A stretch of DNA of 38,141 nt from Branchiostoma floridae. Taxonomy: Eukaryota > Chordata > Leptocardii > Amphioxiformes > Branchiostomatidae. How positions within the stretch are numbered: the first letter of the stretch is position 1; every line of letters starts with the position of its first letter. The position numbers were made by a program, and so were the translations under genes. Shown one piece after another: positions 23,301 to 33,125 of the stretch. The DNA lies in the NCBI RefSeq assembly GCF_000003815.2, contig NC_049988.1:21928372-21966512 (forward strand), in the 5' to 3' direction. The notes beneath the pieces are model-generated. The model was given only the letters and a program-made list of their open reading frames with translations, did no database searches and had not been told where the DNA came from.

Positions 23301-26300
23301 ACCATTCAACTTCATTCTGGATATACAAGTTCAGTTGAGTTCATATGTCATTAAAGAGTATGCTTTTCTAAATTCATTTCTGCTATTAAACGTTCGAAAT
23401 ATGCAAAGCTGTTGCATTTAGCATAACCAAAGCAATCTTGGTAATCAACTTTGTATGTGGCATACAGTTGTGCTACATATTAATGTACGTGTTACCATTA
23501 ATAGCATGATTTATGCTCTTAAGACTTTACTGGGTTAGTTAGAATGGTGGTCATATCAAACTTGGAAAAACGCTATCTTAATTTCTTGGTTCTCAGAGAC
23601 AGAATCAGAACAATATGTTCAGCTCATTTATCCACCTACGTAGGTCAATTTATTTATACTTTATTCCAAATGCGAGATCAGATCACTCATACATACATAC
23701 ATGTACATGACTACTGCTATCAATAATATATTGTTGTTCTGTATGTAGCCTCATACTGTCTATATTGCTATCAGGTTTAATCGGTTGTCATATATTGTAG
23801 TGTGTGCAATGTTGATGGCATTGCTGCCCCTACGGCCGGTGAGGTTATGGGACCGGTGAGGTGAGGTGAGATACATTGTACCTTGTGCAACTGTTGAGCA
23901 ATAAAGTTCATCAACACATTATTAGAAATGTTTAGCCCATACTCACAGTCAGGCCTGTATCCCACACTGTGTGGTGTTCTTTTCACCAGTAAACTGTGGA
24001 CAAGGAAATACAGGGTTAAAAAAACAAGTACCCGGGGTTAACAACACAGGAGTGAGGTGTTCGAAATTCGTTTTCCTAGAATAATCACAGAGTGAAACTC
24101 TGCACCGGAAAGGGTTGCAGTCCTTAGCATGGGACATTAAGCTGTTATCCACTTTTTCTTGTGCTTGTCAAAAAGAGCTATCAGAATTTCCCCGGTGCAA
24201 TGAGCCTGTAAATACTGTACATAGTCTTTCTTCTCTGTCTCGACCAGTAGAAGAATAGCTTAAGCTGGATTGAGATCGCTCAACATTCCAACAGACAATA
24301 ATCCTATCAATTTTCATTTGTAAATCTTTACATTTTCATTAGATTCATGTCATGGATATCAGATTTTTGAAACGGACGGGGTGAATTCTTTTTCCGTCTC
24401 AACAAGCAAATTTCCATCCCAGGATGGAAGGACGGGTCCTGGAGACAGTCCTGATACAGTTACAGTTACAAAAACAGTAGAAGCCAGTTAATTGCACAAC
24501 AGATTAACGCACACTTCTGTTAACTGCTATAAAAGACTATAAAAATGGTACATGCTGCTTTCTCTGCTTAGCACTCAGCATTCGGGAAAGAGTGTGGAAG
24601 TTGAACACACACCACTACCAGTGGACTAGCCCCCTGCTGTAGTGATTGCGTTGTGTGTGGCCCAGGGCTAACGAAACAGAGATGGGCACCGCCCTATGCG
24701 CCAGAAATGGGCACTGCCCTTGGCGCGGGAAGGGTTTAACTTTTTTAACTCTGTTAACTGCAGAAATCCCAAACCCCCAAATCCAAAACTGGTGCAGTCC
24801 AGCTATATAATTTTGAATTATTGCACCAGCCAGATAATTGCACAAAATTCACTGGCAAATAGGCTGTGCAATTAAGTGGCTTTTACTGTATACTATAATT
24901 TCTTCCCAACACAGACAACAATGCTACCACACCACCCACCTGACTACTCGGACTTTCTTTGGCTCATAATCCTTCACAAGATCCAGCAGTTTTAGCATAG
25001 TTCTCCCTGTGTCGATGATATCCTGTACATAAAGGCAAAAATTCTGTGAGTAGCAGGGTTGGACAAGTTCTCTAAAATTCAGTTGTCTTATAATTATCGG
25101 GCAAGTACATAGAAAATTTACTTTACTTACTAACTTTTCACTTGTCCGGACATTTAAATGACATTTGTCTCTGTCAGTAAAATCTACCAATCTCAACATG
25201 TTGATAATCAATCAAAACATTTTCTTTTCCAGAAAAAAATGTCTACTCTGTAGAATTCCTTAAGGCACAAACATTTAATACAGAAGGGGTAATAAAAGAA
25301 ATAGAGCACTTACCTCTACAATCATAACATTCTGAAAAACAGAGAAAACATTCTGTTAGTGGGTCACTGGGCAAAGTAAGAACAGTAATCTCAAATTTTC
25401 GACTGTGCCACAATTAGCACGCTTAGAGGCATTCGATTTATTATGTGTGATGCATAAAGTTATCATCCAGTCCAAACATTCAAACAAAACAAAGCTTGAC
25501 ACCAGTATCAAACGTTATCGAAGCCCAGGTATGACAGGAGGATTCGAAACCAGACAAAAAAGAACAACATTTCTAGCAACATCTTAAAACGCCAGCTGTG
25601 TCCTCACCTTGCCCCTTAAGTTCTCCAAGTTGTCTCCTCCGATGACTTGGATCTTCCCAGTCTGCTTGTCATTCTGTACAGGGGAGAGATAAACTTCAGT
25701 TTCAAACACCTCAGCAACAAGTTTTCTTAATATCAGTTTGTTTCTGAGATCTTTGATTGTAGCACATCAATGTACAAAGTCAAACTTGTGTAGTTCCACC
25801 TTTTTTCATGTACTCTGATCTCAAGTAAGAGTGTAGGACCAATTTCTCAGCACAGGATCCAGTAAAAACAAACTACACATGTAAGTCTATGCTGAGTGAA
25901 ACACAAGAGGCAAACAGAAGAAATGTGAATAAAGAAAAACAAAGTTTCAGCTCAAGCCTTGAGTCCAGAGTTACTGGTTAATCCAAGCTAAGCACCTAGC
26001 ATTTCCTAACAAAATAAAGAACATCTTGCCCAAGCAGAACAAAAGTGAAGAAAAAAAAGCTACAGCTCGCAGGTGAGATCTAATCAGGACACCTGGGCGC
26101 ACCTGTCCCACCTGGTAGCTCTTGAGCCGGATGAAGTCCACGCTCATCTGGAAGGACCGGTCTGACGTCCGGTTCAGCGCGCTGATGTAGTTCAGCAGGT
26201 CTCCGAAGAACCGGTACCCTCCTTTCAGAACACACAGGGCCACGATAGGCTCCTCGTAACCAAAGTCACTCACGATGTTCCGCGCCAGTCTCTCCGTTCT

Positions 26301-29300
26301 GTCACAACAACAACAACAACAACAACATGGTAAACGTTTGTGCCTGTCCATGATTAGTCCATGCGAAATGTAACCTCTAACCTTTGACCCTTATCTGCCC
26401 ATGATGAGTCCATGCGGAATGTAACCTCTTACCTTTGACCTTTACCTGTCCATGATGAGTCCATGCGGAATGTAACCTCTAACCTGTGGCCCTCATCTGC
26501 CCATGATGAGTCCATGCGGAATGTAACCTCTTAACTTTGACCCTTACCTGTCCATGATGAGTCCATTCGGAATGTAACCTCTAACCTGTGGCCCTTATCT
26601 GCCCATGATGAGTCCATGCGGAATGTAACCTCTAACCTTTGACCCTTACCTGTCCATGATGAGTCCATGCAGAATATAACCTCTAACCTGTGACCCTTAC
26701 CTGTCCATGATGAGTCCATGCGGAATGTAACCTCTAACCTGTGACCTTTACCTGTCCATGACGAGTCCATGCGGAATGTAACCTCTAACCTTTGACCCTT
26801 ACCTGTCCATGATGAGTCCATGCGGAATGTAACCTCTAACCTTTGACTCTTACCTATTCATGATGAGTCCATGCGGAATGTAACCTCTAACCTTTGACCC
26901 TTACCTGTCCATGATGAGTCCATGCGGAATGTAACCTCTAACCTTTGACCCTTACCTGTCCATGATGAGTCCATGCGGAATGTGACCTCTAACCTTTGAC
27001 CTTTACCTGTCCATGATAAGTCCATGCGGAATGTAAACCCGCTCAAGGTCGTCCTCGTAGTGTTTGGGGATACAGAACATGGAGAGGTCGTACCCCTTCT
27101 CATCGTCCGATATCTGTAAATAAACAAACAAACAAACAAATGACATCATCACATGTTCATCAATGCCTTACTCTTAATATTCCCATCCATCCATGTTGTT
27201 ATTAGAGCTTGTTTGAATAAACTACACGTACTAAAAAATTATTCATCAAGGTTATACATCTAGGATAACAATATCTATTCACAAACAAATCAACCTCTAC
27301 TGGATAAGAAACAGAGATTTACTCAATACTTCAAAACATTTTGAGTGACATCCATCACTCTTCATCACTGGCAGAACAAATCAATCATTCTAGTGATGCA
27401 TGAGAGGAAGAGTGATGGATGTCACTCAAAACATCCAGGAGGTTTTCTCTGTATCTTGCCCAGCTAAAGAGATTGATTTGTTCGCAAATAAACATTCAAC
27501 GTCCCTTTAGATAGGCTACTTTGTGAATGACTAAAAGCTACTTCAACTAATCTGTAGAACGGTCCTGCGAATCTTGCAGTAAAACATTCTGGCATCCACC
27601 AACCAACTAGCCTGAGTACCATCCTCCGTAGTGACCGCTGGCTCGCTACTTAACGTGGCTACTACGTGGTCAAGCAGGGAAAGGCGTGAGCCAGCGGTCA
27701 CTACGGAGGATGGTACTCAGGCTACCAACCAACCTGTTGTCAGAAAAATTGCATGCCCTGTTATACAGAAACGAAAACAATTTACAGAAACAAGCCTACA
27801 CAAACCACACACACTACTGCACGTGTGAGTGTGACACACACAAACCCTGTGAAACTGTAGGTCTGACATGTCCCAGCTATAGTAGACTCTCCTGTACTGT
27901 CACAGCTGTGAACAACTCCACATTCAAGGTGGGATGAACAAAGGGTCAGCATGGGGGTTTTCTTACACCTGGATTGTGTCATTTTTTTGTGGCCGAATTG
28001 TGGTGTAAATATTGCAAGGTGAACTTCCATTTGAAAGGAATCAAAGCAACCCGCCATTCAAATTCAAAACGTGTCAAAAAATTCACTATGAAATGTAGTA
28101 ATTTTTCAACTGCAACAGGTAGTAAATGAGTATCAACATGTATTTATGCAATAGATTATTCATGTAAGAGAAACAGGAATTCCTGTAACCCCATTGAATG
28201 CATGCTTGTATGAGATTTTAAGCATGCTATCAGGTGTGCCCTTCCCAACATTAAACCAATACTACCCTGTAAATTTGCATATACATTGGAAGCTAGGAAT
28301 GGCTTAAATTCTATATAGAGTGGTATGTAGTATTTCCTGTCATGAACAGAGCAAAGGGATAGTTGGGATGCCATCAGGAAAACATTGATGTAATTCATCA
28401 ATTATGGATACCTGCTAGTGCTGAGTACTGTAAATGCACTTAAGTTTGCGGTGGTTTAAACTTTTATGTCCGCAGTTTTAGTGATTGTTTCACTGCAAAC
28501 TCAAAACCACCGGCTACAAATTTTTATTGTAGTAATTTCTATTTCTACTTCTTTTCACCTATCCCATATGCAATGTCTAAGCACACCTTGTGTGTAATAT
28601 GCATATATTATGCTGTGTAGAAGACACCTGTTCTTTCCGTCTGAGGCCGCACCCTTGCTGAGTTGCTAGTTTCTCACTGGCTATCCGTAAAGACACTGGG
28701 ATTTCCATTTCTGTACAGTATGTGGATACATCGCTATCTAGCACTCACAAATCTCTACAAACACTACATTTACAATCACGAACTGAAAACAACCCCAATC
28801 ACTCCATTTTCTCCTTACTGCGAAATCAAATCTCCACAAACTTAACTGCATTTATAGTATAATCCTCCCACCCAACCCAGGTGACACTAACACCCTGGTA
28901 ATGCAGCATGCATTAGGGCTGCCCTTGTACAGCAGGGTGGAACTGTAAGTGGTGTACATTATGGTATAAGTGGTAATCTGTGCAGCATTCCCACCTGCTG
29001 CACTTTGTAACTGGTAAAACAGTGTGTGCTAAAGCTATAGGAGTAATGATAAATGAACCATCAACTTTCTACGCATCAGGAAATCTGTAAGTGCTACTCA
29101 TTTCTTACTGTCAGAAGGAGACATAATTTTCTCTTAGATTGTGTCAACCTGATATGAACTCTGCAAATAGGAAAAAAAAATTATTCTGTTAATTGCAAAA
29201 CTGCGTATCAATTATCATCGCTATCTTGATACACTATTTCAAGTGTATTTGGTAAAACTTCACAGCTCAGAATTTAACAGATTAGCCAACAGGTTGGAAG

Positions 29301-31943
29301 GATGCTGTTTTAGTAAATCTTTCTTACCAGCCAAGTTGTAACATATGTAATATATGGCTTGTCCAATGTTAAGTGGTAATGTTGGCAAGTTGTGGCACTC
29401 ATAGGGATTAATTATCCCATAGGTATTACCAATAAGTGAATAACAATTTGTCAGCCCAAATCTACTGCACACAAAGGTGATTCCTTGGATCAAATTCTAC
29501 TGGCACTCATCCAATTCCAGGGTGGGGCCTCAGCTTGGAAAGGTTGTAAGGGGTAATCTCCAAGCAGATCTCACGGTAGCATAAGATAATATCAAAAGCT
29601 GGCAGAGGAGTGAAGCTGGCTTAGGAGTGTGTTTCGCTGCAAGGCAAATAGACACCTTTTGGAGGACTACACTTCTTGGCCAGTTTGGTACTATCTTATG
29701 CCATTGCAGGATCTGCTTGGAGATTAGTAAGGGGTTGTATTTGTCATTTCGGATGGTGACCTTAATCCCTGTGTATGAGGAAGCTTTAGGACTTGGCCTG
29801 TGTCTTAAGTATCAACCCTCTGCATGTAAGAGAACCTAACATACTTATCGAGAAGATTAGGGGCGACCAACCGTGTCTGGCTAAAATCTGAGCCTTAGCG
29901 AGGTCTCATTAAAGAGGGTCTGCTTGGGGGGTCCCAACAACGATTTACCCTGAATTCTGAAGAACCCCCTACGTATTACGCTAAATCAAGGAAGGCAATT
30001 ATGCTGAATTTGGTCGCCTCGCTAAGAATACTGTAAGTTCATTTAAGTTCGCGAGATTTTTAAGTTCGCGTATTTCGCTGAGACCTTCTCTTCGCGAAGT
30101 CATCTACTCGCGAACATGCATGTTCAACATCGTCCCCCTCCCCACACCTTCCTTCCAGTCTCAACTACGTGTGTACTATGATTGCAACTTATACCAATGA
30201 CAAGACTCAATTGATAACAGACCATTTATTCTTTTCAAACCGAAATAAAAGTTAATTCAACACATTAACTATACATGGAGTCATTATTGTGTAGATATGT
30301 GCCACTGGCGAACGGAGAAAAAAGAAACTTGTCGGCTTTGTTCAGTAGTACGTGCACGCCGTGGCTGCGATTTATTAAGTACATTTTCCTAGTTTTACTA
30401 GATTTCTACAAGTTACGAACGAAGCAAAAATTAAAACTGAGTAGTATTCGTCTTTGAAAATACAAGAAAAGCTATGAAATTACAGCAGGTTTACAACAAT
30501 AATAGCTGGGAATTTTCATGACTAGAAACGTGGCAAACACAACTCCGCTTTACATGCCGAAAATAAGACGTTCATTTCATAATTCTGGGTTAGAACTACT
30601 GTAAATATAGGAGAGATGAACTCTTCACCTTCTTGTGTACAACTTGTGTCCACAAATTACGCTGAAAGTTTAAAACTTAGCGCCGTCTTTCACACTGAAA
30701 AAGTTTCAAAATGGCGCCCGCGTCGCTTGGCCTGGCGTGGGGTATCCCGTCAGCCTGTGCGGCAAATGTGATTGCGACATATCAGAGGTCCTTGGCCCTG
30801 TTGCGTTCCGTGCGCTGTCGTCAAATCACGGCCGAAATGAGCTCAACAACGAGACAGTGGCTCGGTAGAAACACATTTTTTTATCGAGTACATCAACTTT
30901 AGACATTGTTTGAAGGGGAACTATGAACTTCAAGGCGTAAATGTCGCCTTTGACGGCATGACTGGTGTTGCGGTGTGGGTGGGAGGTGGGCACTCGCTAC
31001 CGTCATAGTACCGGATCGTAACTTTTGAAAAATAATTGAAACACCCGCTCGCGAACTCAAAGATCTCGCGAACTCCTGATTTGCTCAAACTCGCGAAATT
31101 AAGTGCTCGCGAACATAAATGAACTTACAGTATTACGTAGATAAGATGGTTTTCCCTACGAATGACGGGAAACAAAAATAGGCTGCCTACACCTTACGGA
31201 AAAGAGCATGCAGACCCTCATTAAAACATCATGATTCACCACATGTAAGGATGACAAAAGAAGAAAAAGATTTGTTGTAAAGCATAATGGTTACAATTTC
31301 CAAGTGAGGTATGACATCTGGTAAATACCAGTATCTAATGAAGACCACATGTGGCATTTTCATCAGAACAAACTGCAGTGAGAGACCACAGGAACTGCTG
31401 ACAGTGGACCACATGGCCTGGGTATGAATCATCAGATTATTTTGAACATTTTCACCAACATTTAGGTACTAAAACTAATAAGCATGTCCTGGTTTTTTCT
31501 TCTTGTTTTTGTTGTGGGAATGACGTCACTTGCCATATTTACACACACACGTGATGACGTATTTAAGCACATGTTTCTTCGCATATTGTTAGTCAGCAGT
31601 GATTATTACAAGGAGATATACTCCAAAACAAACCCGTTCTCCACGTTAGAAGTCTAAAGATGTCTCCTAAGTTTCTCTTATGTCGACATTATCCTTAATT
31701 TTCGCGTTGATTAAGGCTAATTACGGGCGTAACTTTCTAAGAGCGGATATGGCACGGTCACGTGGGTGGTAATTTTCCGCCGTTTTTCACGAAATAGAAG
31801 ACGAATTACAATCAAATCAAGACACTAACGCAGTCAGAACATCTTCCTACAACGATTAACTTCATTGTCAGGTGAAATTTCCATGCCAAAAGCGCCAAAC
31901 AGGGCATAATTTGGATAATACCAACCTTCATGTAGTCCGCCAT
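17241..31943 (-). CDS. Hypoxanthine-guanine phosphoribosyltransferase, 9 exons, 220 aa
   Basis: HPRT transfers phosphoribose from PRPP to hypoxanthine or guanine, giving IMP or GMP, in cytosolic purine salvage. All nine exons are present with consensus GT/AG sites. Coding lengths are 18, 107, 187, 66, 18, 83, 47, 77 and 60 nt (last with stop). Human exons 2 and 4-8 have the same lengths as I recall them; exon 3 is one codon longer. Visible motifs: [20 protein letters not shown], the flexible-loop LKSY, the PRPP motif [11 protein letters not shown] (residues 130-140, split by the exon 5/6 junction), LLVKRTP and [11 protein letters not shown] for base binding. The C-terminus is [19 protein letters not shown], slightly longer than in mammals. 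Intron sizes are 4812, 708, 438, 276, 291, 946, 3605 and 2964 bp. The gene is intact. Confidence 0.96.
19209..19520. repeat. Three tandem 107-bp units in HPRT intron 8
   Basis: AGAAAAGTG recurs at 19209, 19316 and 19423, each followed by near-identical sequence containing TATGTGTGTACTGTATGAC and TTGCGAGGGCGA. The minus-strand frames with repeated HTYWGT are products of this repeat. Confidence 0.85.
19902..19952. repeat. Perfect 13-bp hairpin in HPRT intron 8
   Basis: ATAGCTCCCGAGT (19902-19914) and ACTCGGGAGCTAT (19940-19952) are exact reverse complements separated by 25 bases. It may be a small MITE core. Confidence 0.6.
20265..20341 (-). CDS. HPRT exon 8
   Basis: This 77-nt exon encodes [20 protein letters not shown] to RDLN, including the purine-binding [11 protein letters not shown]. 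Acceptor GATTTGCAG, donor CTCAAT|GTGAGT. A short direct repeat of ACCAAT(C/T)TGAAAGTACATG lies just downstream (minus-strand sense) at 20182-20241. Confidence 0.95.
20780..20970. repeat. Direct repeat pair, ~133 bp apart
   Basis: TAATGCCTTCCCCATACATG followed by TATATCC and a GTCGTCA-containing stretch occurs twice, near 20781 and 20914, with moderate divergence after the first 27 bases. Confidence 0.6.
21102..21280. mobile_element. Pogo/Tigger-like MITE, copy 1
   Basis: It begins CAGTAGAAGCCAGT and ends GGTTTCTACTG, flanked by TA on both sides. Subterminal TTAATTGCAC-type motifs are inverted. Size 179 bp. CAGTAGAA ends and TA targets suit the pogo/Tigger group. Confidence 0.7.
21283..21600. 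repeat. Two diverged tandem units of ~168 bp
   Basis: TTTGGGTCGGAAATCTGAGC and a copy starting TTTGGGTCGGAAATCTGGGC (21328 and 21496) are each followed by similar sequence (AAGAACGTTCCTA, TTGAAT.ATG). The MITE at 21102-21280 abuts the first unit. Confidence 0.6.
22461..22935. repeat. Direct repeats from GGTGCACC-containing elements
   Basis: GACTTATACACACAGCAGAG and the next ~80 bp occur at 22461 and 22836. Both copies contain GGGCTCCAGATTTATTTTGG and GTGCACTGGTT. The second continues to 23192, where it ends TATTTCGAGCACTG, like the hAT-family ends. Segments near 22646-22733 and 23529-23601 (GGGTTAGT.AGAATGGT, TCATATCAAACTTGGAAA) are another dispersed pair. Confidence 0.55.
23947..23993 (-). 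CDS. HPRT exon 7
   Basis: This 47-nt exon encodes [15 protein letters not shown] flanked by split codons. Acceptor GTCCACAG, donor GACT|GTGAGT. Confidence 0.95.
24475..24888. mobile_element. Pogo/Tigger-like MITE copy 2, interrupted by a SINE
   Basis: It shares CAGTAGAAGCCAGTTAATTG and AATTAAGTGGCTTTTACTG ends and internal blocks (TGCACCAGCCAGATAATTGC) with 21102-21280. A segment of about 215 bp interrupts it, flanked by TCTGTTAACTGC on both sides, which is a 12-bp target duplication. Confidence 0.7.
24528..24737 (+). repeat. 5'-truncated SINE nested in the MITE
   Basis: ATGGTACATGCTGCTTTCTC, TGCTTAGCACTCAGCA and GGCCCAGGGCTAACGAAA match the body of the full-length SINE at 34899-35189, but the tRNA-derived head is absent. 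The flanking 12-bp duplication fits LINE-mediated insertion with 5' truncation. Confidence 0.7.
24940..25022 (-). CDS. HPRT exon 6
   Basis: This 83-nt exon encodes [20 protein letters not shown] to KKVRVV plus two bases of a Ser. DIIDTGRT completes the PRPP motif. Acceptor ATGTACAG, donor GTCAG|GTGGGT. Confidence 0.95.
25314..25331 (-). CDS. HPRT exon 5 (18-nt microexon)
   Basis: TTTTTCAG precedes AATGTTATGATTGTAGAG, which is followed by GTAAGT. It encodes NVMIVE. The 18-nt length is the same as in vertebrates as I recall it. It supplies the first half of the PRPP-binding motif. Confidence 0.94.
25608..25673 (-). CDS. HPRT exon 4
   Basis: This 66-nt exon encodes [22 protein letters not shown], part of the flexible active-site loop. 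Acceptor CTGTACAG, donor GGCAAG|GTGAGG. Confidence 0.95.
26112..26298 (-). CDS. HPRT exon 3
   Basis: The acceptor follows (GTT)5-GTGACAG. The exon encodes TERLARN through [17 protein letters not shown] to FIRLKSYQ, 187 nt, and ends CAG|GTGGGA. Compared with vertebrates there is one extra residue in the segment SDFGYEEP before IVALC. Confidence 0.95.
26349..27006 (-). repeat. 13-copy 51-bp array derived from the HPRT exon 2 donor
   Basis: Each unit repeats the end of exon 2 (TTACATTCCGCATGGACTCA to ATGGACAG), then GTAAGGGTCAAAGGTTAGAG. Copies of CCATGAT-type anchors fall at 26349, 26399 and then every 51 bp to 26960; the genuine exon end is the 14th unit at 27011. Nine copies keep GGACAG|GTAA and one keeps GAATAG|GTAA. 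Three have GGGCAG|AT, so the donor is lost. As 51 is 17 codons, false minus-strand frames with repeated [17 protein letters not shown] arise. Reading exon 2 onwards in the HPRT frame meets TAA at once. Confidence 0.92.
27007..27113 (-). CDS. HPRT exon 2
   Basis: The acceptor TTATTTACAG precedes ATATCGGACGATG. The exon encodes [19 protein letters not shown] to GLIMD plus two bases of R42, 107 nt. The donor is GGACAG|GTAAAG. The last ~32 bases of this exon and the donor are the template of the 51-bp tandem array in the next intron. Confidence 0.95.
27339..27431. repeat. 93-bp element with perfect 25-bp inverted repeat
   Basis: TTTTGAGTGACATCCATCAC (27339 on) and its reverse complement ending 27431 match over 25 bp. 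A second short inverted pair, AACAAATCAATC / GATTGATTTGTT, spans one arm. Probably a small MITE in HPRT intron 1. Confidence 0.65.
27608..27724. mobile_element. 117-bp foldback MITE with 9-bp target duplication
   Basis: TAGCCTGAGTACCATCCTCC opens a 37-bp arm that is mirrored exactly at 27688-27724. CCAACCAAC flanks both sides (27599-27607, 27725-27733). The 9-bp duplication matches the two larger elements at 8808 and 9809. Confidence 0.8.
27734..29545. other. HPRT intron 1, part without clear features
   Basis: No exon or complete element is seen. A fragment ACTGTAAATGCACTTAAGTT at 28428 resembles the end of the element at 30031-31130. Open frames here are short and unsupported. Confidence 0.4.
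29554..29726. mobile_element. 173-bp MITE with perfect 8-bp target duplication
   Basis: GTAAGGGG occurs at 29546-29553 and 29727-29734. The ends TAATCTCCAAGCAGATC and GATCTGCTTGGAGATTA are exact inverted repeats, with imperfect arms of about 45 bp. The 8-bp duplication suggests hAT. Confidence 0.8.
30031..31130. mobile_element. 1.1-kb TA-flanked element with CTGTAAGTTCATTTA ends
   Basis: CTGTAAGTTCATTTAAGTTC at 30031 is mirrored by ATAAATGAACTTACAG ending at 31130, both next to TA. Subterminal TCGCGAA / TTCGCGA motifs recur at both ends, possible transposase sites. Inner frames such as 30711-30902 are short and not recognisable. It may be nested in an older element, since inverted blocks GAGGGTCTGC and GCAGACCCTC occur at 29916 and 31208. 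Confidence 0.65.
31926..31943 (-). CDS. HPRT exon 1 (MADYMK)
   Basis: The ATG lies in GGGAAAATGGCGGAC, a YY1-like context common at housekeeping starts. The donor is ATGAAG|GTTGGT, phase 0, as at the human exon 1/2 border. This short first coding exon would be missed by ORF-length filters. Confidence 0.88.
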
Positions 31944-32600
31944 TTTCCCGCGCGAATACAGAATACTAAGTGAGGTCACTTCGGGTCAGATTACATTACA
32001 GGCCGTGCAGCAGCGACTCCTGGCGGCCATGATAACAAATTTCGCTTTTTATCATTAAATTTACCTTCAAAGTAGAGCAAATGTTGATTCAATAGTTCCA
32101 GTTACATTTCGATATTCATTTACTTTATTGGAAGCGGTGTTTATCTGGCAACTTTGGATGCGTAGTCCAATTTTAACATTGTAAATAAGGAGCGCAAAAA
32201 CACGAGCGGCATAGTTTCAGAATACTAACACATTACAATCGACTGATTAAAATTGTCAACATTTTAATTTAATAACATATGATAACTATAATACTTTTAT
32301 ATTATAAAATAGCAAACAAAATATCATTGCTGATATCAGTAGCTAGAAGAAGATTTTAGCCAAAAATTGCGTTTAGATGCCACCTAATTGCTTTTGAAGA
32401 TATCATTTTTGAGACAGGGAGGTAAGCCGTATTTTTTTTTCAATTATTCCGAAATCATTACACAAAGCTAATCTAATACTTAATCATATTTTTAAATAAT
32501 ATGGTTTTTAAAAGATTGTATGTAAAACGTTGAAATGCTGTTTACTTTGTGAAATTATCATTTCTAAAATACAAATCTCCCCTTCGTCTAAAATGTTCTC
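31944..32600. promoter_or_regulatory. Divergent promoter region between HPRT and SPA17
   Basis: HPRT is read leftward from 31943 and SPA17 rightward from beyond 32600. CpG-containing blocks lie near 31944-32030 and 32625-32700. No TATA box in a clear position is seen. The central part is AT-rich and holds nothing recognisable. Confidence 0.4.
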
Positions 32601-32619
32601 GCCTTAGTTTATGTCAATA

Positions 32620-32728
32620 ACCTCCTTAGTAACGGCGGTGTAGCGAGGATCAACTTGCCACAGTCTTTGTTTTTGTCGTGTTTAATCGCAGATATCTCGA
32701 CACAGAATCCTTCTCACCGCTTGTCAGG
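32620..32728 (+). other. Candidate non-coding first exon of SPA17
   Basis: A moderately CpG-rich stretch ends CTTGTCAGG|GTAAGT at 32728/32729, a strong donor, and faces the same way as SPA17. Joined to 36680 it would give a 5' UTR. Its start is not visible. Confidence 0.35.
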
Positions 32729-33111
32729 GTAAGTTACACCATTATTTCAGCTGGGAACGACATGTAATACTATCTCAGATACGGTATCGTTTAGCATTTT
32801 GTCTTTATTTGAGCCTATTTATGTCAACATGTGGTAGGAAGTTGGAGCCAAGGGTTCAAGAAATTAACGCGTTTCTAAACGGAGTTCTTGACGTTGTTAT
32901 TTGTAGACAAAGGCGCACACTTGAGAAAGGAAGAAAAGAGGACACAAAAGACTAACTTAGCGTGGTTGTCGTGTAGTTTATTACCAGGACTTTATTATAG
33001 TCTTTTGTTGAATTTATTTTTCACCCCCCTCCCATAGCGCCCCGTTAACGTTACCACTTGATCCGATCTTTATTGTAATTTGTTCGGTTAACAGGTGTCA
33101 ATTGGGTGCTT

Positions 33112-33125
33112 GTTGTCATGGTAAC
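33112..33125 (+). promoter_or_regulatory. RFX X-box-like palindrome
   Basis: GTTGTCATGGTAAC fits the RFX consensus (two half-sites GTTGYC and GGYAAC around AT). RFX factors drive cilium and flagellum genes. The nearest such gene is SPA17 to the right, HPRT to the left. It lies about 380 bp past the candidate SPA17 donor, so it would be in the promoter or first intron. Confidence 0.5.

Noticed and set aside
26349-27011. Regular repeats as a possible CRISPR array
   Set aside because: There are no unique spacers; the units are contiguous copies of an exon boundary in a eukaryotic intron.
26531-27139. Minus-strand frames with repeated [17 protein letters not shown]
   Set aside because: They arise only because the intronic repeat period is 51 bp (17 codons); the true HPRT frame is different and stops at once after exon 2.
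30711-30902. 63-codon frame starting [11 protein letters not shown]
   Set aside because: It lies inside a transposon-like element, is short and has no recognisable feature.
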